Shown here piece after piece: positions 17,801 through 25,459 of a stretch of 64,000 nucleotides of DNA. A program made the position numbers and the translations under genes. Source of the DNA: DASXUX01 sp036504595. Its GTDB lineage: Bacteria; Planctomycetota; SZUA-567; H5-PLA8. The stretch covers positions 186,001-250,000 of the forward strand of contig DASXUX010000042.1 in the NCBI GenBank assembly GCA_036504595.1, in the 5' to 3' direction. A model generated the notes under the pieces. The model saw only the letters and a list, made by a program, of their open reading frames with translations. It searched no databases and was not told where the DNA came from. Position 1 is the stretch's first letter, and every line of letters begins with the position of its first letter.

Positions 17801-20800
17801 GCCGATTACGGCCGGTATGGGATTGATCGCCGGAAGAGGCGGCCCCTTTGGGGCGCAGGAGGCAGTAGGCAGGAGGCAGTAGGCAGGAGCGACGGAACGG
17901 ACGCGGCCACGCGCGAAGCTGAGTTGGTCGAGAGGCTAGCGAATGCGACGACGAAAGAGGAGAAGGCGGCAATCCAAGATGAGATTTTGTTCCTGCGGCG
18001 AACCTCAGCGCAAAGGGTTTCTCAAGAGGCGCGCGCCAGAGAGGACGAGTCTTTCAAGCTGAGGCTAAGCAAGCTGACGGATCAGGTACAGGACTTGATG
18101 AACAAGCAGGCGTACCGACAGGCGGAGAAGCTTGCTGAACGCCTGCTTCAAATCGATCCGCTGAACTCTGAGGTGGAGAAGCTGAAGGCGGAGGCGGGGC
18201 GGAAGTGCCACGAAGCTGAGAAGCGCGCGTGGATCAATAGCGAATATCAGGAGCAGGCGACCCCAAATCGAGAACTCGCCTCGCGCATGAATATTCCGCA
18301 CGCGGACTACCTGATCTACCCAGATGATTGGAAGGAGATCACGCAGCGTTCGAGAGACGTGGTGACCGGCGGCATTGGCGACGTGCGGCGGCTGGATGGG
18401 ACGGTGCAGCCAAAGGCACCGGCGGCGACGGATGCCATTCCAGTTCAGCCGGGTGAGAGCAACCAGCTCCGTGAGGCGTCGGCTGCGGAGATCGAAAAGC
18501 TGAAGCAAGAGGTGGACGAATTGCGCAGAACGGTTGGGCAGGACGGGGCGACGCCGCGAAGCTCCGTGGACAAGGCGTTGGAAGGACGCTACGGGCCGAA
18601 CGCTAGCCGGGATGTTGCATTCACCTTTCAGGATGCTGGCTTCCCGATAAACAGAGAAGTCGGCAAGAGCTGGGAGCAGGTCGAGGAAAACAACATCAGC
18701 TACGCGGCGCAGCTTCTCTATCCGCCGAACTGGGATCAGATTTCGCGGCGGGCCGAACAGAAAGCGCATGACGTGGTGGATTTGAGCGAGGCAACTACTG
18801 ACTTCCCGGGGCCGCGCCTGCCATTGACTGGAGAGGCGGCTGCGCAGGCGCTGCGCTCCGACCTGGCTCTGCAAACGAAGCGAATTGAGAAGCTGAAGGA
18901 GGTGGGCGTCGAGATCGACAATAGCCTGCCCGCTGGGGCGTCGGATGAAGAGAAGCTGAAGATACAAACGAAGCGCGTCGAGCAGATGATTGAGCAGGGC
19001 GTAAGCGTGTCGCAGTTGATAGGCGAATCGGCACTATCCAGCCCGCCCATTGATGCGCAGGTGCTCGCGGTGCGGCCGGAGATCGGCGAGGTGATGCTGT
19101 CGGCCGGAAGCACGCAAAATGTGACGCCGGGGACGCAGATTACCCTTTCGCGTGGGGACCAGTTCGTGGCGCGGGTGCAGGTGGACCGCGTGTACGGCGA
19201 CATGTGTTCGGCCAAGGTCATGCCGGGGATGCAGAAGTTAGAGATCAATGTCAACGACGTAGCGCGCGCAAAAGGTGCCGCGCCCGTTGATCCATCCGTC
19301 GAGATCCGCCGCAAACTCGCGCAACGAGTATCGTTCGACTTTGTGGACAAGCCGCTGGCGGAGGCGGTCTCTTTCCTGCGCGAGAAGAGCGGGGTGGCGT
19401 TCCATATCAACCCACGGATCGATCAGAGCAAGCTAGAGAAGATCACGCTGCGCGTGCAGGACATGGAAGCGGAGACGGCGCTGAAGTGGGTGCTGCGGCT
19501 GGTGGAACTTCAGTACAGGATCAAGGACGGTATGGTGGTCATCAGCGCCAAGGCAGACGGCACGCCGGAGATCGAGTTGGAAATCTACGATGTTCGAGAC
19601 CTGCGCCTGCCAGGCATTCAGCAACTGATCAAGACGAACGTGAACCCGGAGGCATGGAAGGATCCGAGCACCAGCCTTGAAGAGCAAAACGGCAAGCTGA
19701 TTGTCATGCAGAGACCGGTTGTGCACGCGGAGATCAAGCGCGCGCTGCGGCGCATTCGCGACGTTCAGGCGCTCAACGCGCCAAAGACCGACGGCCAAGA
19801 GCCAAGAGCAAAGAGCCAAGAGCCGAACAGCAATCCTCCGAAAGTTTCGGACATCACGGTCGCTGTTGAGCTGACCTGCGACCAGATCGCCGCTCTGCTG
19901 GCCAGCACGCCGAATACGCCGGCGAATGCGGCTCGGCGGCTGGAACTGACTCGAAAACTGGCGGCGCTTTCGACCGGCGGAGACATTTACCGCGCGCTTG
20001 CGACCGGAATCGGCGAGTTCGGCGGCAACGGGGCTCAAGCGGAGGCGCTGGCGCGCGAGGTGCTCGGGCGACTGAAGAATGAGAACGACGCGAAGGCGCT
20101 CGATTCGGCGCTGGAAGCGTTGACCGATCCGGGACTGCGCGCGGCAGCGATGGCTCGGCGGGGGAGTCTGGAAACGGAGGCCGGCAAGCGCGCGGAGTGG
20201 CTCGACAAGGCGTACCGCGAATCGGAAAGCGAGCCGGCTTATTTGCAGCCACTGTGCGCGGCGTTGAGCGCGGCGGCGCGGCACAAAGATGTCATCGCGC
20301 GGCTGGAAAGGGCGCTGCGGAAGGGCGTGTCTCAGCCGTGGATGTGGACGCAGTTGGCTCAAGCCTGCCAGGCAACCGGAGATTCAAACGGCGCATTGCG
20401 AGCGGTTACGCAGGCTGTCGCGCTGCGGCCGAAGGAGGCTGAGCCGCGGCGGCAACTGGGGAGCGCTCTGGCGGCGATGGGGCGCGGCGCGGAAGCGATC
20501 GAACAGTTGCGCGTGGCGTGCGAACTTGGGCCGGAGAACGCGGGAGCGCACCGGGAGCTGCTGAATGCGGCGTTGAAGCAGAAAGATTTTGCCGCGTGCG
20601 AGTGGGCCTGCTTGCGCATGATCGATCGCGATTGGGCGGCGGGTGACGGAGATGTTCGCGGGGAGGCGCACCGGCAGCTCGCCAGCCTGCTGACGCAGTA
20701 TAAGGAGGCCGGCAAGACGGACGCGGCGGAGAAGCTCGCACAGAAGCAGGCGCTGCTGAACGCGACGGACGTTGTCATCGTCATGAGCTGGGACACAGAC

Positions 20801-21109
20801 AAGACGGACATCGATCTGCATGTCGATGAGCCACACCATCACATCAGCTATCAGAATATGCGTTCGTTCCAGGGCGGAGTGCTGGACCGCGACGTGACGA
20901 CAGGCTTTGGCCCAGAGACCTATGCGCTGCGGCGCGCAGCTCCGGGGGAGTACGTGGTCAAGGCACGGTACTACCGCGGCGAGGCGCTCACGAAGGTGAA
21001 GGTCGCGGTCACGTTCCACAAGGGCGCACCGACGGCAGAAACGAAGGAATACAACATCGAGCTGAAACGGCAGGGCGAAGAAGCCGAGGTGCTGAGGTTC
21101 AAGCTATAG
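14870..21109 (+). CDS. Giant anti-sigma/FecR/VIT/vWA/TPR membrane protein
   Basis: A 2079-residue single-span protein. Order seen: zinc-finger anti-sigma domain (1-60; His29, Cys33, Cys36 in HLEECAEC), transmembrane helix (about 91-109), repeat-coded linker (112-180), FecR-like domain (about 205-345, LDENTSVTIAQGDD...ELTGTIVEVD), VIT domain (about 400-540, VDQVFLNQTPRVLEGTFYFPLP), a vWA-like domain (about 670-850) without an obvious intact DxSxS, coiled coil (1010-1120), an STN-like fold (about 1480-1560, FDFVDKPLAEAVSFLREKSGV), TPR-like repeats (about 1700-1950) and a DUF2135/YfaP-like C-terminus (SWDTDKTDIDLHVDEP). The cytoplasmic finger should hold the upstream ECF sigma while everything after the helix faces outside. 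Repeat-derived linkers interrupt it at four places at least. Start ATG follows AGGAGGTGAAGG. Function beyond sigma control is unknown. Confidence 0.85.
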   Translation: MNCDDFSLLMPDALSGRLDASEAGELKAHLEECAECRAAFGEMAHASALLERGFTDMEPKTDARLLARVLESAHAKPPVVRRGGAGVPAGWASAAAAVALVAVIAGLVLSQRKQTTTAGGSKQEAAGRSDGTKETAGGGSDTERRRGDGETGGRGETTTAEDANHSAIRNPQSAIATTERPRRDVIDDQLGLALLKRTGLIAICDPQRQAWRSLVAGERIPYGWAVRTASGARAELAFGESRIRLDENTSVTIAQGDDKSRVANLSSGRVRVDLLRAEAPFRIASNGGVVELTGTIVEVDAPAPDLAFVTVLEGHVKVTAKLAGKEAPMALTAAAGQEALLVCTATRQALEALPAELRARALKLAGEAGLVLPAGAGNGEKNVAGTTTRWDADLDAPRPNSASVGQLIVRDEQGREAEPLAIESMTVHTSIRGPEALTRVDQVFLNQTPRVLEGTFYFPLPPGAAIARFAMYVDDKTLIEGEVVERGKAREVFEFILHQKRDPALLEWMEGNLFKTRIFPIAPNGKKRVIMEYTELLPAFYDTRRYVLPLVSELSQKTPIGQLNIRVDLESGDGSRFTEVLAPSYRRETFVAGENSARASASMTQTRFTPRADFVVNFSAPRASPLFAAAFADKSEAPYVLLGYQARTAFPGPKAISTGSQQQTEAARGTMRDVLLIAETSGARTPQDLDAQARTLKALLASLSPETDRVALAAADISLTPFLDSFCSPRGIHAKEALKALAQRPPLGALDLGAAVRGAAQFFAAHSDAGRKHVVIFVGGGMPAYGVLDSGTLAEEGAAELSAAKASLVAVGLGRAVDALALSELARRTGGFYRPMRVEEGLDEAAFLLGLSLQAPLVENPLIESAELLGLWPENLGALIPGQEVFLFARAKMPTSERFSVAIKGTLAGESCARVFDVSWPKNMAADPAVGRFWARAQLDRLLAQPQTPELRRQIIDLAQAWTLMSPYTSLLVLESEADYGRYGIDRRKRRPLWGAGGSRQEAVGRSDGTDAATREAELVERLANATTKEEKAAIQDEILFLRRTSAQRVSQEARAREDESFKLRLSKLTDQVQDLMNKQAYRQAEKLAERLLQIDPLNSEVEKLKAEAGRKCHEAEKRAWINSEYQEQATPNRELASRMNIPHADYLIYPDDWKEITQRSRDVVTGGIGDVRRLDGTVQPKAPAATDAIPVQPGESNQLREASAAEIEKLKQEVDELRRTVGQDGATPRSSVDKALEGRYGPNASRDVAFTFQDAGFPINREVGKSWEQVEENNISYAAQLLYPPNWDQISRRAEQKAHDVVDLSEATTDFPGPRLPLTGEAAAQALRSDLALQTKRIEKLKEVGVEIDNSLPAGASDEEKLKIQTKRVEQMIEQGVSVSQLIGESALSSPPIDAQVLAVRPEIGEVMLSAGSTQNVTPGTQITLSRGDQFVARVQVDRVYGDMCSAKVMPGMQKLEINVNDVARAKGAAPVDPSVEIRRKLAQRVSFDFVDKPLAEAVSFLREKSGVAFHINPRIDQSKLEKITLRVQDMEAETALKWVLRLVELQYRIKDGMVVISAKADGTPEIELEIYDVRDLRLPGIQQLIKTNVNPEAWKDPSTSLEEQNGKLIVMQRPVVHAEIKRALRRIRDVQALNAPKTDGQEPRAKSQEPNSNPPKVSDITVAVELTCDQIAALLASTPNTPANAARRLELTRKLAALSTGGDIYRALATGIGEFGGNGAQAEALAREVLGRLKNENDAKALDSALEALTDPGLRAAAMARRGSLETEAGKRAEWLDKAYRESESEPAYLQPLCAALSAAARHKDVIARLERALRKGVSQPWMWTQLAQACQATGDSNGALRAVTQAVALRPKEAEPRRQLGSALAAMGRGAEAIEQLRVACELGPENAGAHRELLNAALKQKDFAACEWACLRMIDRDWAAGDGDVRGEAHRQLASLLTQYKEAGKTDAAEKLAQKQALLNATDVVIVMSWDTDKTDIDLHVDEPHHHISYQNMRSFQGGVLDRDVTTGFGPETYALRRAAPGEYVVKARYYRGEALTKVKVAVTFHKGAPTAETKEYNIELKRQGEEAEVLRFKL
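15122..15139. repeat. In-frame GC palindrome, variant
   Basis: GCCGGCGTCCCCGCCGGC just before the transmembrane segment of the giant protein, encoding AGVPAG. Variant core of the palindrome at 11444 and 14204. Confidence 0.55.
15221..15264 (+). repeat. Five-heptamer GCAGGAG module, copy 1
   Basis: Five consecutive 7-bp units (gcaggag, gcagtaa, gcaggag, gcggcag, gcaggag) followed by CGACGGCAC. It is in frame in the giant gene and encodes part of the linker GGSKQEAAGRSDGT. Copies with the same unit count and tail lie at 17855-17898 and 21466-21508. Confidence 0.85.
15303..15339 (+). repeat. Four-octamer GACGGGGA module, copy 1
   Basis: Four 8-bp units (gacgcgga, gacgggga, gacggggg, gacggggc) followed by GAAAC, 37 bp in all. 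In frame in the giant gene, encoding arginine/glycine-rich linker (RRRGDGETGGRGE). The same 37-bp plan is at 21420, 34961 and 46858. Confidence 0.85.
15363..15396 (+). repeat. ATCCGCA heptamer array
   Basis: Four units of ATCCGCA (first one ATTCCGCA) ending AATCGCC, in frame in the giant gene and encoding SAIRNPQSAIA. Third array in the same linker. Confidence 0.75.
16837..16874 (+). repeat. 38-bp hairpin repeat inside the giant gene
   Basis: Arms CACGGGCAGCC and GGCTGCCCGTG around a loop of about 13 bases. The 38 bases are identical to 61958-61995, which lies in an intergenic space. Here the element is read through as STGSQQQTEAARG between the VIT and vWA parts. Confidence 0.85.
17855..17898 (+). 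repeat. Five-heptamer GCAGGAG module, copy 2
   Basis: Units gcaggag, gcagtag, gcaggag, gcagtag, gcaggag then CGACGGAAC. In frame in the giant gene, same reading frame as copy 1, giving GGSRQEAVGRSDGT between the vWA part and the coiled coil. Confidence 0.85.
19794..19828 (+). repeat. GCCAAGA heptamer array
   Basis: Four units (gccaaga, gccaaga, gcaaaga, gccaaga) then GCCGAAC, in frame in the giant gene, encoding GQEPRAKSQEPN between the STN-like and TPR parts. Confidence 0.75.
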
Positions 21110-21465
21110 GCTTACATGTCGGGCCACATGCATTCGAAAGGAACACCGCTTCAATCGCAGGCGTGCCGCGTGAATTAAGTTGATATTTGGGTTATCCAGG
21201 ATATATTATTCAGCTAGAGATTGTCCCGAAACATATTGATCTCGGGCTGGCGTGATTGCGCTGGCGAGGGAAACCGGGCGATCTCGAACGCGGACTTTTC
21301 CACAACAACCAAGAACGCCAAAACGTGACGGAGAGCCGTCGTGTGCTTTCGACGGGTGACGGGTGACGCGTGGAATCGTCTGCGATGAGGTGGAGGGTGG
21401 GAGCATGGAGAACGAACGAGACGGGGTGACGGGGGGACGGTGAGACGGGGGGAAACAGCACGGAG
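21110..21465. other. Intergenic stretch after the giant gene
   Basis: About 355 bases without a credible gene. It holds an AT-rich patch (21175-21215), a short GGGTGAC heptamer tract (about 21351-21368) and then the octamer module at 21420. No hairpin with a T-run marking a terminator was seen. Confidence 0.5.
21420..21456 (+). repeat. Four-octamer GACGGGGA module, copy 2
   Basis: Units gacggggt, gacggggg, gacggtga, gacggggg followed by GAAAC; 37 bp. Lies directly upstream of a five-heptamer module. Confidence 0.8.
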
Positions 21466-21508
21466 GCGGGAGGCAGGAGGCAGCGGCAGTAGGCAGGAGC
21501 GACGGCAC
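21466..21508 (+). repeat. Five-heptamer GCAGGAG module, copy 3
   Basis: Units gcgggag, gcaggag, gcagcg (one base short), gcagtag, gcaggag and the tail CGACGGCAC. Adjacent to the octamer module, with the order reversed compared with 15221-15339. Confidence 0.82.
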
Positions 21509-21530
21509 GGGAGGCACGCCGGCGAGCGAG

Positions 21531-22574
21531 TTGACGGTGGAGGAAATGAAGGATCCGGCGAAGGCGATGTTTTCGGCGGGCGTCGCGAAGATGTTCGAGG
21601 CGCGGAAGGCTCTGACGACGCAAGAGCTCGGCGATGCGGGCGCAGGCGGGGACGAAGACGTCTTTCGCTTTGTGGCAGAGTGCGAAAAGTTTGGCGATGC
21701 GGAGGCCGAGAGGCGCCGCGAAGAGCGCAAGGAGCGCCGGATGAACGCGGAGGCGATTCTGTGCGTGCCGCTGTGGCAGCAGGTTTCGGGGTTGTATCCG
21801 GATAACGAGAAGGCGATGACGCCTCGCGAGCGGCTCGGGGCGATGCTGTTGCTTGTGAAAAACGCTGAGCGGCTGCTGCGGTACGAGATCAAATATTCGG
21901 GCGAGCAAAAGAGCGAGATCGATGCGGCGGAAGTGCGGACGTATTTGTGGGATCCGCTGCGGACGGTGTGCTTTCACCTGGGGATTTCGCAGCGGAGGTT
22001 GACGAGTTACTGCAAAGAACTGACGGGGATGTCGGCGATTGAGATGGTGGACCGGATCAAGGCTGAGGGGGTGAGGGGGAGGATCAAGGAGGAACTGAGG
22101 AAGTTTGTTCTCGGAATGAAGACGGAATGCTGCGGCTCTGCCGCAGACCTAACCCCCCGGCCCCCTTCCCTCGAAGGGAAGGGGGAGAACGGGAATTCCC
22201 CCTCACCCCTAACCCCTCTCCCTCGCGGGGGAGAGGGGAACCGGAGCGACGCAGGCTGGACAGCCTGCGCCACGGAGGCGGATGAGATTTTTGCGGAGCT
22301 GAAGAAATCGCGGCGGGATGGGCGGTGGCATCGGACGACTTGGGCGATGGGGATGGGGTTCTCCTCCTACCAACGGTTTTTCAGGGCTTGTTTGCTTTGT
22401 TTTGGGAAGACGCCGCATGAAGTGGAGATGGAGTTGATCGAGGAGATTTTGAATGAGGCGGAGCGAACGTCGGAGGGGGCGGCGACGGGGACGGCGGTGG
22501 CTGTGAGGAAGGGCGAGGGCGACGGGCAGCAAGAAGAAAAGCGCGAGGCGGGAGTTTCGGTGACGCAGAAGTAA
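21531..22574 (+). CDS. AraC-like double-HTH protein split by a palindromic insert
   Basis: About 347 residues from a TTG at 21531; the frame is open to 21444, through the heptamer module, and an ATG at 21546 is also possible, so the start is unsure. The C-terminal half resembles an AraC-type DNA-binding domain: first HTH LGISQRRLTSYCKELTGMSA with MVDRIKAE, and second HTH MGFSSYQRFFRACLLCFGKTPHEVEMEL. The two halves are normally about 15 residues apart; here about 90 residues lie between, much of them (TPRPPSLEGKGENGNSPS onward) coded by palindromic repeats at 22161-22268. Either the domain tolerates the insert or the gene has lost function. No ligand-binding cupin is recognisable at the N-terminus. 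Probably a transcription regulator. Confidence 0.6.
   Translation: MTVEEMKDPAKAMFSAGVAKMFEARKALTTQELGDAGAGGDEDVFRFVAECEKFGDAEAERRREERKERRMNAEAILCVPLWQQVSGLYPDNEKAMTPRERLGAMLLLVKNAERLLRYEIKYSGEQKSEIDAAEVRTYLWDPLRTVCFHLGISQRRLTSYCKELTGMSAIEMVDRIKAEGVRGRIKEELRKFVLGMKTECCGSAADLTPRPPSLEGKGENGNSPSPLTPLPRGGEGNRSDAGWTACATEADEIFAELKKSRRDGRWHRTTWAMGMGFSSYQRFFRACLLCFGKTPHEVEMELIEEILNEAERTSEGAATGTAVAVRKGEGDGQQEEKREAGVSVTQK
22161..22268. repeat. Triple-palindrome insert in the AraC-like gene
   Basis: Three hairpins in a row: CCCCCTTCCCT/AGGGAAGGGGG (22161-22185), CCCCTCTCCC/GGGGAGAGGGG (22213-22238) and GCAGGC/GCCTGC (22251-22268). The CCTCTCCC/GGGAGAGG core recurs at 40139-40162 and 59600-59621. Confidence 0.75.
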
Positions 22575-23108
22575 ACGGAGCGGACCAGATTAGCGTTTCG
22601 GGCTGGGGTTGGTGAGACTGGCGGTGGGGCGGTGTTGGGTGAGGGCGAAAAACGAGGCGCGAAACGCGAGAGTTTGCGGGGGCGCGAACGGGAGTTGGGG
22701 GTGCAAGGCGGGGTGCCATCGGTCTGGAACGGTCCGCAAACGGAAAAAGCGCGGACCGTTCCAGACCGATAGCACCCTTCGAAGGGCGCAAGGCGACATC
22801 GGCAGTGCAAAGGAAGATGTGCACACATGTGCAGGATTGGACAGAAGAGACTTGAGGCTTGAGGAGGGAATCCAACAATCGCCACAGGTGCAAATTTCTA
22901 TAGCGCGAAGCAGCGGGCGGGACGGCCGCACGACGAGGCAGCCGCGCAGTTACTGTCATGCCTCCTCGCGGTCGTAACGGACGCATGCGCGATTGAATGC
23001 CCGCGGTCGCAGGGTATGCTCCGCGCATGCAACTAGTAGCACGAGCTTCGTCGTGAGCGTTTTTCAGAGCCGGGCGTGCTCGGTGAACTGTCACCCTCGA
23101 GGTAAAGC
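22575..23108. other. Long intergenic region before the glucosidase
   Basis: 534 bases with no credible gene. Its notable content is the long hairpin at 22711-22777; the rest is unremarkable. AGGTAAAGC just upstream of 23109 serves the glucosidase. Confidence 0.6.
22711..22777. repeat. Very stable 27-bp-stem hairpin
   Basis: Arms 22718-22737 and 22751-22770 are perfect 20-bp inverted repeats around a 13-base loop. After one mismatch the stem continues with GGGTGC (22711-22716) and GCACCC (22772-22777). No T-run follows on either strand, so a simple terminator is unlikely; ends resemble those of the other GGTG/CACC-bounded elements here. Confidence 0.8.
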
Positions 23109-25433
23109 ATGTACTTCCACAAATCCCCTTTCGAATCCAACTTCGATTTTGCCGCTCAATGCCGGCTCGGCCAGTGGTGCACTCTGGGATCCACACGCTT
23201 CCGAGTAGTTCTCACGGCGTTTCACGATGACATCTATCGCCTGCGCGTTGAAAGCCCTCGTTGGCCGTCCTCGGCGAGCCAGGCGGGTTTAACACCGCCG
23301 CCGGTTCTCAAGAATAGCGGTACCGGCAAAGGACGATCACGCCTGACGGTGGGTAAAGGATGCGGAATCCGCTTGGAGGACGCGCGCGGCCGGGTCGTAT
23401 TGGAGTCGCCGGCCGGTCGAACTCTTGGGCTTTGCGGTGACGCGTCTCTTTTCGCATTCTGCCGGGACGACCGCCATCAATTCTATGGACTAGGCGAAAA
23501 GAGCGGGAGGCTGGAACACTCCGGCCGGCGGACCAAGTTCTGGAACACGGATGTCTGGGCGGATTTCCATGTGGCTCAGTATCGCGATGGCGCGCCCGAT
23601 CCGATGTACGTCGCTATTCCGTATCTCATCATCAAGCGCGACAACACCTACGTGGGTTTGCTGCTCGATAATCCGCACGCGACGTTCGTAAACACCGCCG
23701 TCTCGGCGAATGTAGCCGGCCAAATGAAGCTGAAGGAAAAAACCGGCGAGTGCTTCACCATCGGCGCCGAACAGGGACGGCCGGACCTATATGTGATTTA
23801 TGGTCCCAGCCTGGCGGAACTGACACGAAAGCTTCAACGGCTCGTGGGGTGCACGCCTCTGCCGCCGGCCTGGGCCCTGGGTTATCAGCAATGCCGCTGG
23901 GGCTACAAGTCTGCGCGAGACTTGAACGATCTGGACCGGAAGTTCCGGAAGCATGGCATTCCATGCGATGGTCTCTGGCTGGACATCGACTACATGGACG
24001 GATATCGCGTCTTCACCGTCAACTCGAAGCACTTTCCGAAACCGCAAGCCGCCTTGAGCGAGTTGCGGAAGCGCGGCCGTCGAGTGGTTCCGATCCTCGA
24101 TCCGGGCGTGAAGTTGGAGAAGGGCTACGCGGCATACGACGACGGCCATCGCGCCGATGTGTTTTGCCGCAATCCGCAGGGGCGCGAGTTCGTCGGACTG
24201 GTCTGGCCGGGACGGACAGTTTTTCCCGATTTCTCAACGAAAGAGGGCCGAGCGTGGTGGTCGAAACAGGTCGCGCGCTTCGCTGCCCAAGGCTTCTCCG
24301 GCGCATGGCTGGACATGAATGACCCGGCCACAGGACACGTGGACAACCTGCAAATGTTGTTCAATCACGGCCGCGAACCTCACCAGAACTTCCACAATCA
24401 GTATGCCCTCGGCATGGCCATGGCCTCGCGGGCCGGCTTTGAGAAAGCGCATCCGAATCAACGCCCGTTTCTAATCTCGCGTTCCGGGTGCACCGGCGTG
24501 AGCCGTTACGCCGCCATCTGGACGGGCGACAACTACAGCAACTGGCATCACCTGAAGGGCACGATTCCATGCAGCGTGAATCTCGCGCTGTCGGGCGTTC
24601 CTTTCAATGGTTGCGACGTCGGCGGGTTCGGTGGCGATACGACGCCGGACTTGATGAGGGCCTGGATCAAGGCGTGCTTCCTCTTTCCCTTCTGCCGGAA
24701 CCATTCCATCATCGACTCGCGCCAGCAGGAACCGTGGGCGCTCGGCCCCGCCGTTCTGAAGACGATGCGGCGATACATTCGCTTGCGCTATACGTTGCGC
24801 CCGTACCTATACAATTTGTTCGCCGCTCAAGAGGAGTCCGGTGAGGCGATCCTGCGGCCGCTGTTCTACGATTTCGCGGACACGCCAGCCTTACCCTTGG
24901 GCCGAATCGACGACCAGTTCATGGTCGGTCCCGCGATCATGCAGGCGCCGATCGTGGAGCAAGGACAGACCTCGCGCGAAGTGATCCTGCCAGGGGAAAC
25001 AGCGTGGTACTCGGTAATGGACGGCAGTTGGCTCAAAGGCGGCCTGCAGATCTCCGTGACGCCTCGCAACGATCAGACGCCACTTTATCTGAGAGAAGGC
25101 ACGATCATTCCCGCCGTTGCCAACCAGGGCGAGTCCAACGTCTTCGATGCCCGGCGCGTCGCGTTCCACGTCTTGCTGAATCGCCGGTCAAAAGGCGTTG
25201 CGGAGGCCAGCTATGTCTTCGATGACGGCTCGACCCTCGCATACCGCAAGGGAGAACGCTCCCGCCTGCTCGTGCGAGCTCGCGTGCGTGGAAAAGTGCT
25301 GGAGATCAACACCCGCCTGACCGAGGCCGGTTTTGGCGCGTGTGAGCCGCTGTTCGTGGTTTACGACGACTTTGCGCAGGTGAACGTGGACGGACACCCA
25401 CTGCCTGCAGCAAAGGTGTCGCGGCTGGGCTAG
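23109..25433 (+). CDS. Alpha-glucosidase/xylosidase, glycoside hydrolase family 31
   Basis: A 774-residue retaining glycosidase acting on alpha-linked sugars. Seen: N-terminal beta-sandwich (HQFYGLGEKSGRLEHSG), the barrel with CDGLWLDIDYMDGYRVF, the catalytic nucleophile Asp402 in GAWLDMNDP, the acid/base Asp474 in AAIWTGDNYSNW, and the GCDVGGFGG segment. The nucleophile loop reads WLDMNDP where WNDMNEP is commoner. There is no signal peptide, so it may act in the cytoplasm on imported oligosaccharides. Start ATG follows GAGGTAAAGC. It is the first of a run of carbohydrate-related genes, although the next ones are on the opposite strand. Confidence 0.95.
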   Translation: MYFHKSPFESNFDFAAQCRLGQWCTLGSTRFRVVLTAFHDDIYRLRVESPRWPSSASQAGLTPPPVLKNSGTGKGRSRLTVGKGCGIRLEDARGRVVLESPAGRTLGLCGDASLFAFCRDDRHQFYGLGEKSGRLEHSGRRTKFWNTDVWADFHVAQYRDGAPDPMYVAIPYLIIKRDNTYVGLLLDNPHATFVNTAVSANVAGQMKLKEKTGECFTIGAEQGRPDLYVIYGPSLAELTRKLQRLVGCTPLPPAWALGYQQCRWGYKSARDLNDLDRKFRKHGIPCDGLWLDIDYMDGYRVFTVNSKHFPKPQAALSELRKRGRRVVPILDPGVKLEKGYAAYDDGHRADVFCRNPQGREFVGLVWPGRTVFPDFSTKEGRAWWSKQVARFAAQGFSGAWLDMNDPATGHVDNLQMLFNHGREPHQNFHNQYALGMAMASRAGFEKAHPNQRPFLISRSGCTGVSRYAAIWTGDNYSNWHHLKGTIPCSVNLALSGVPFNGCDVGGFGGDTTPDLMRAWIKACFLFPFCRNHSIIDSRQQEPWALGPAVLKTMRRYIRLRYTLRPYLYNLFAAQEESGEAILRPLFYDFADTPALPLGRIDDQFMVGPAIMQAPIVEQGQTSREVILPGETAWYSVMDGSWLKGGLQISVTPRNDQTPLYLREGTIIPAVANQGESNVFDARRVAFHVLLNRRSKGVAEASYVFDDGSTLAYRKGERSRLLVRARVRGKVLEINTRLTEAGFGACEPLFVVYDDFAQVNVDGHPLPAAKVSRLG

Positions 25434-25459
25434 TTCAAAGAATGGGCAGACTGCTGGCG

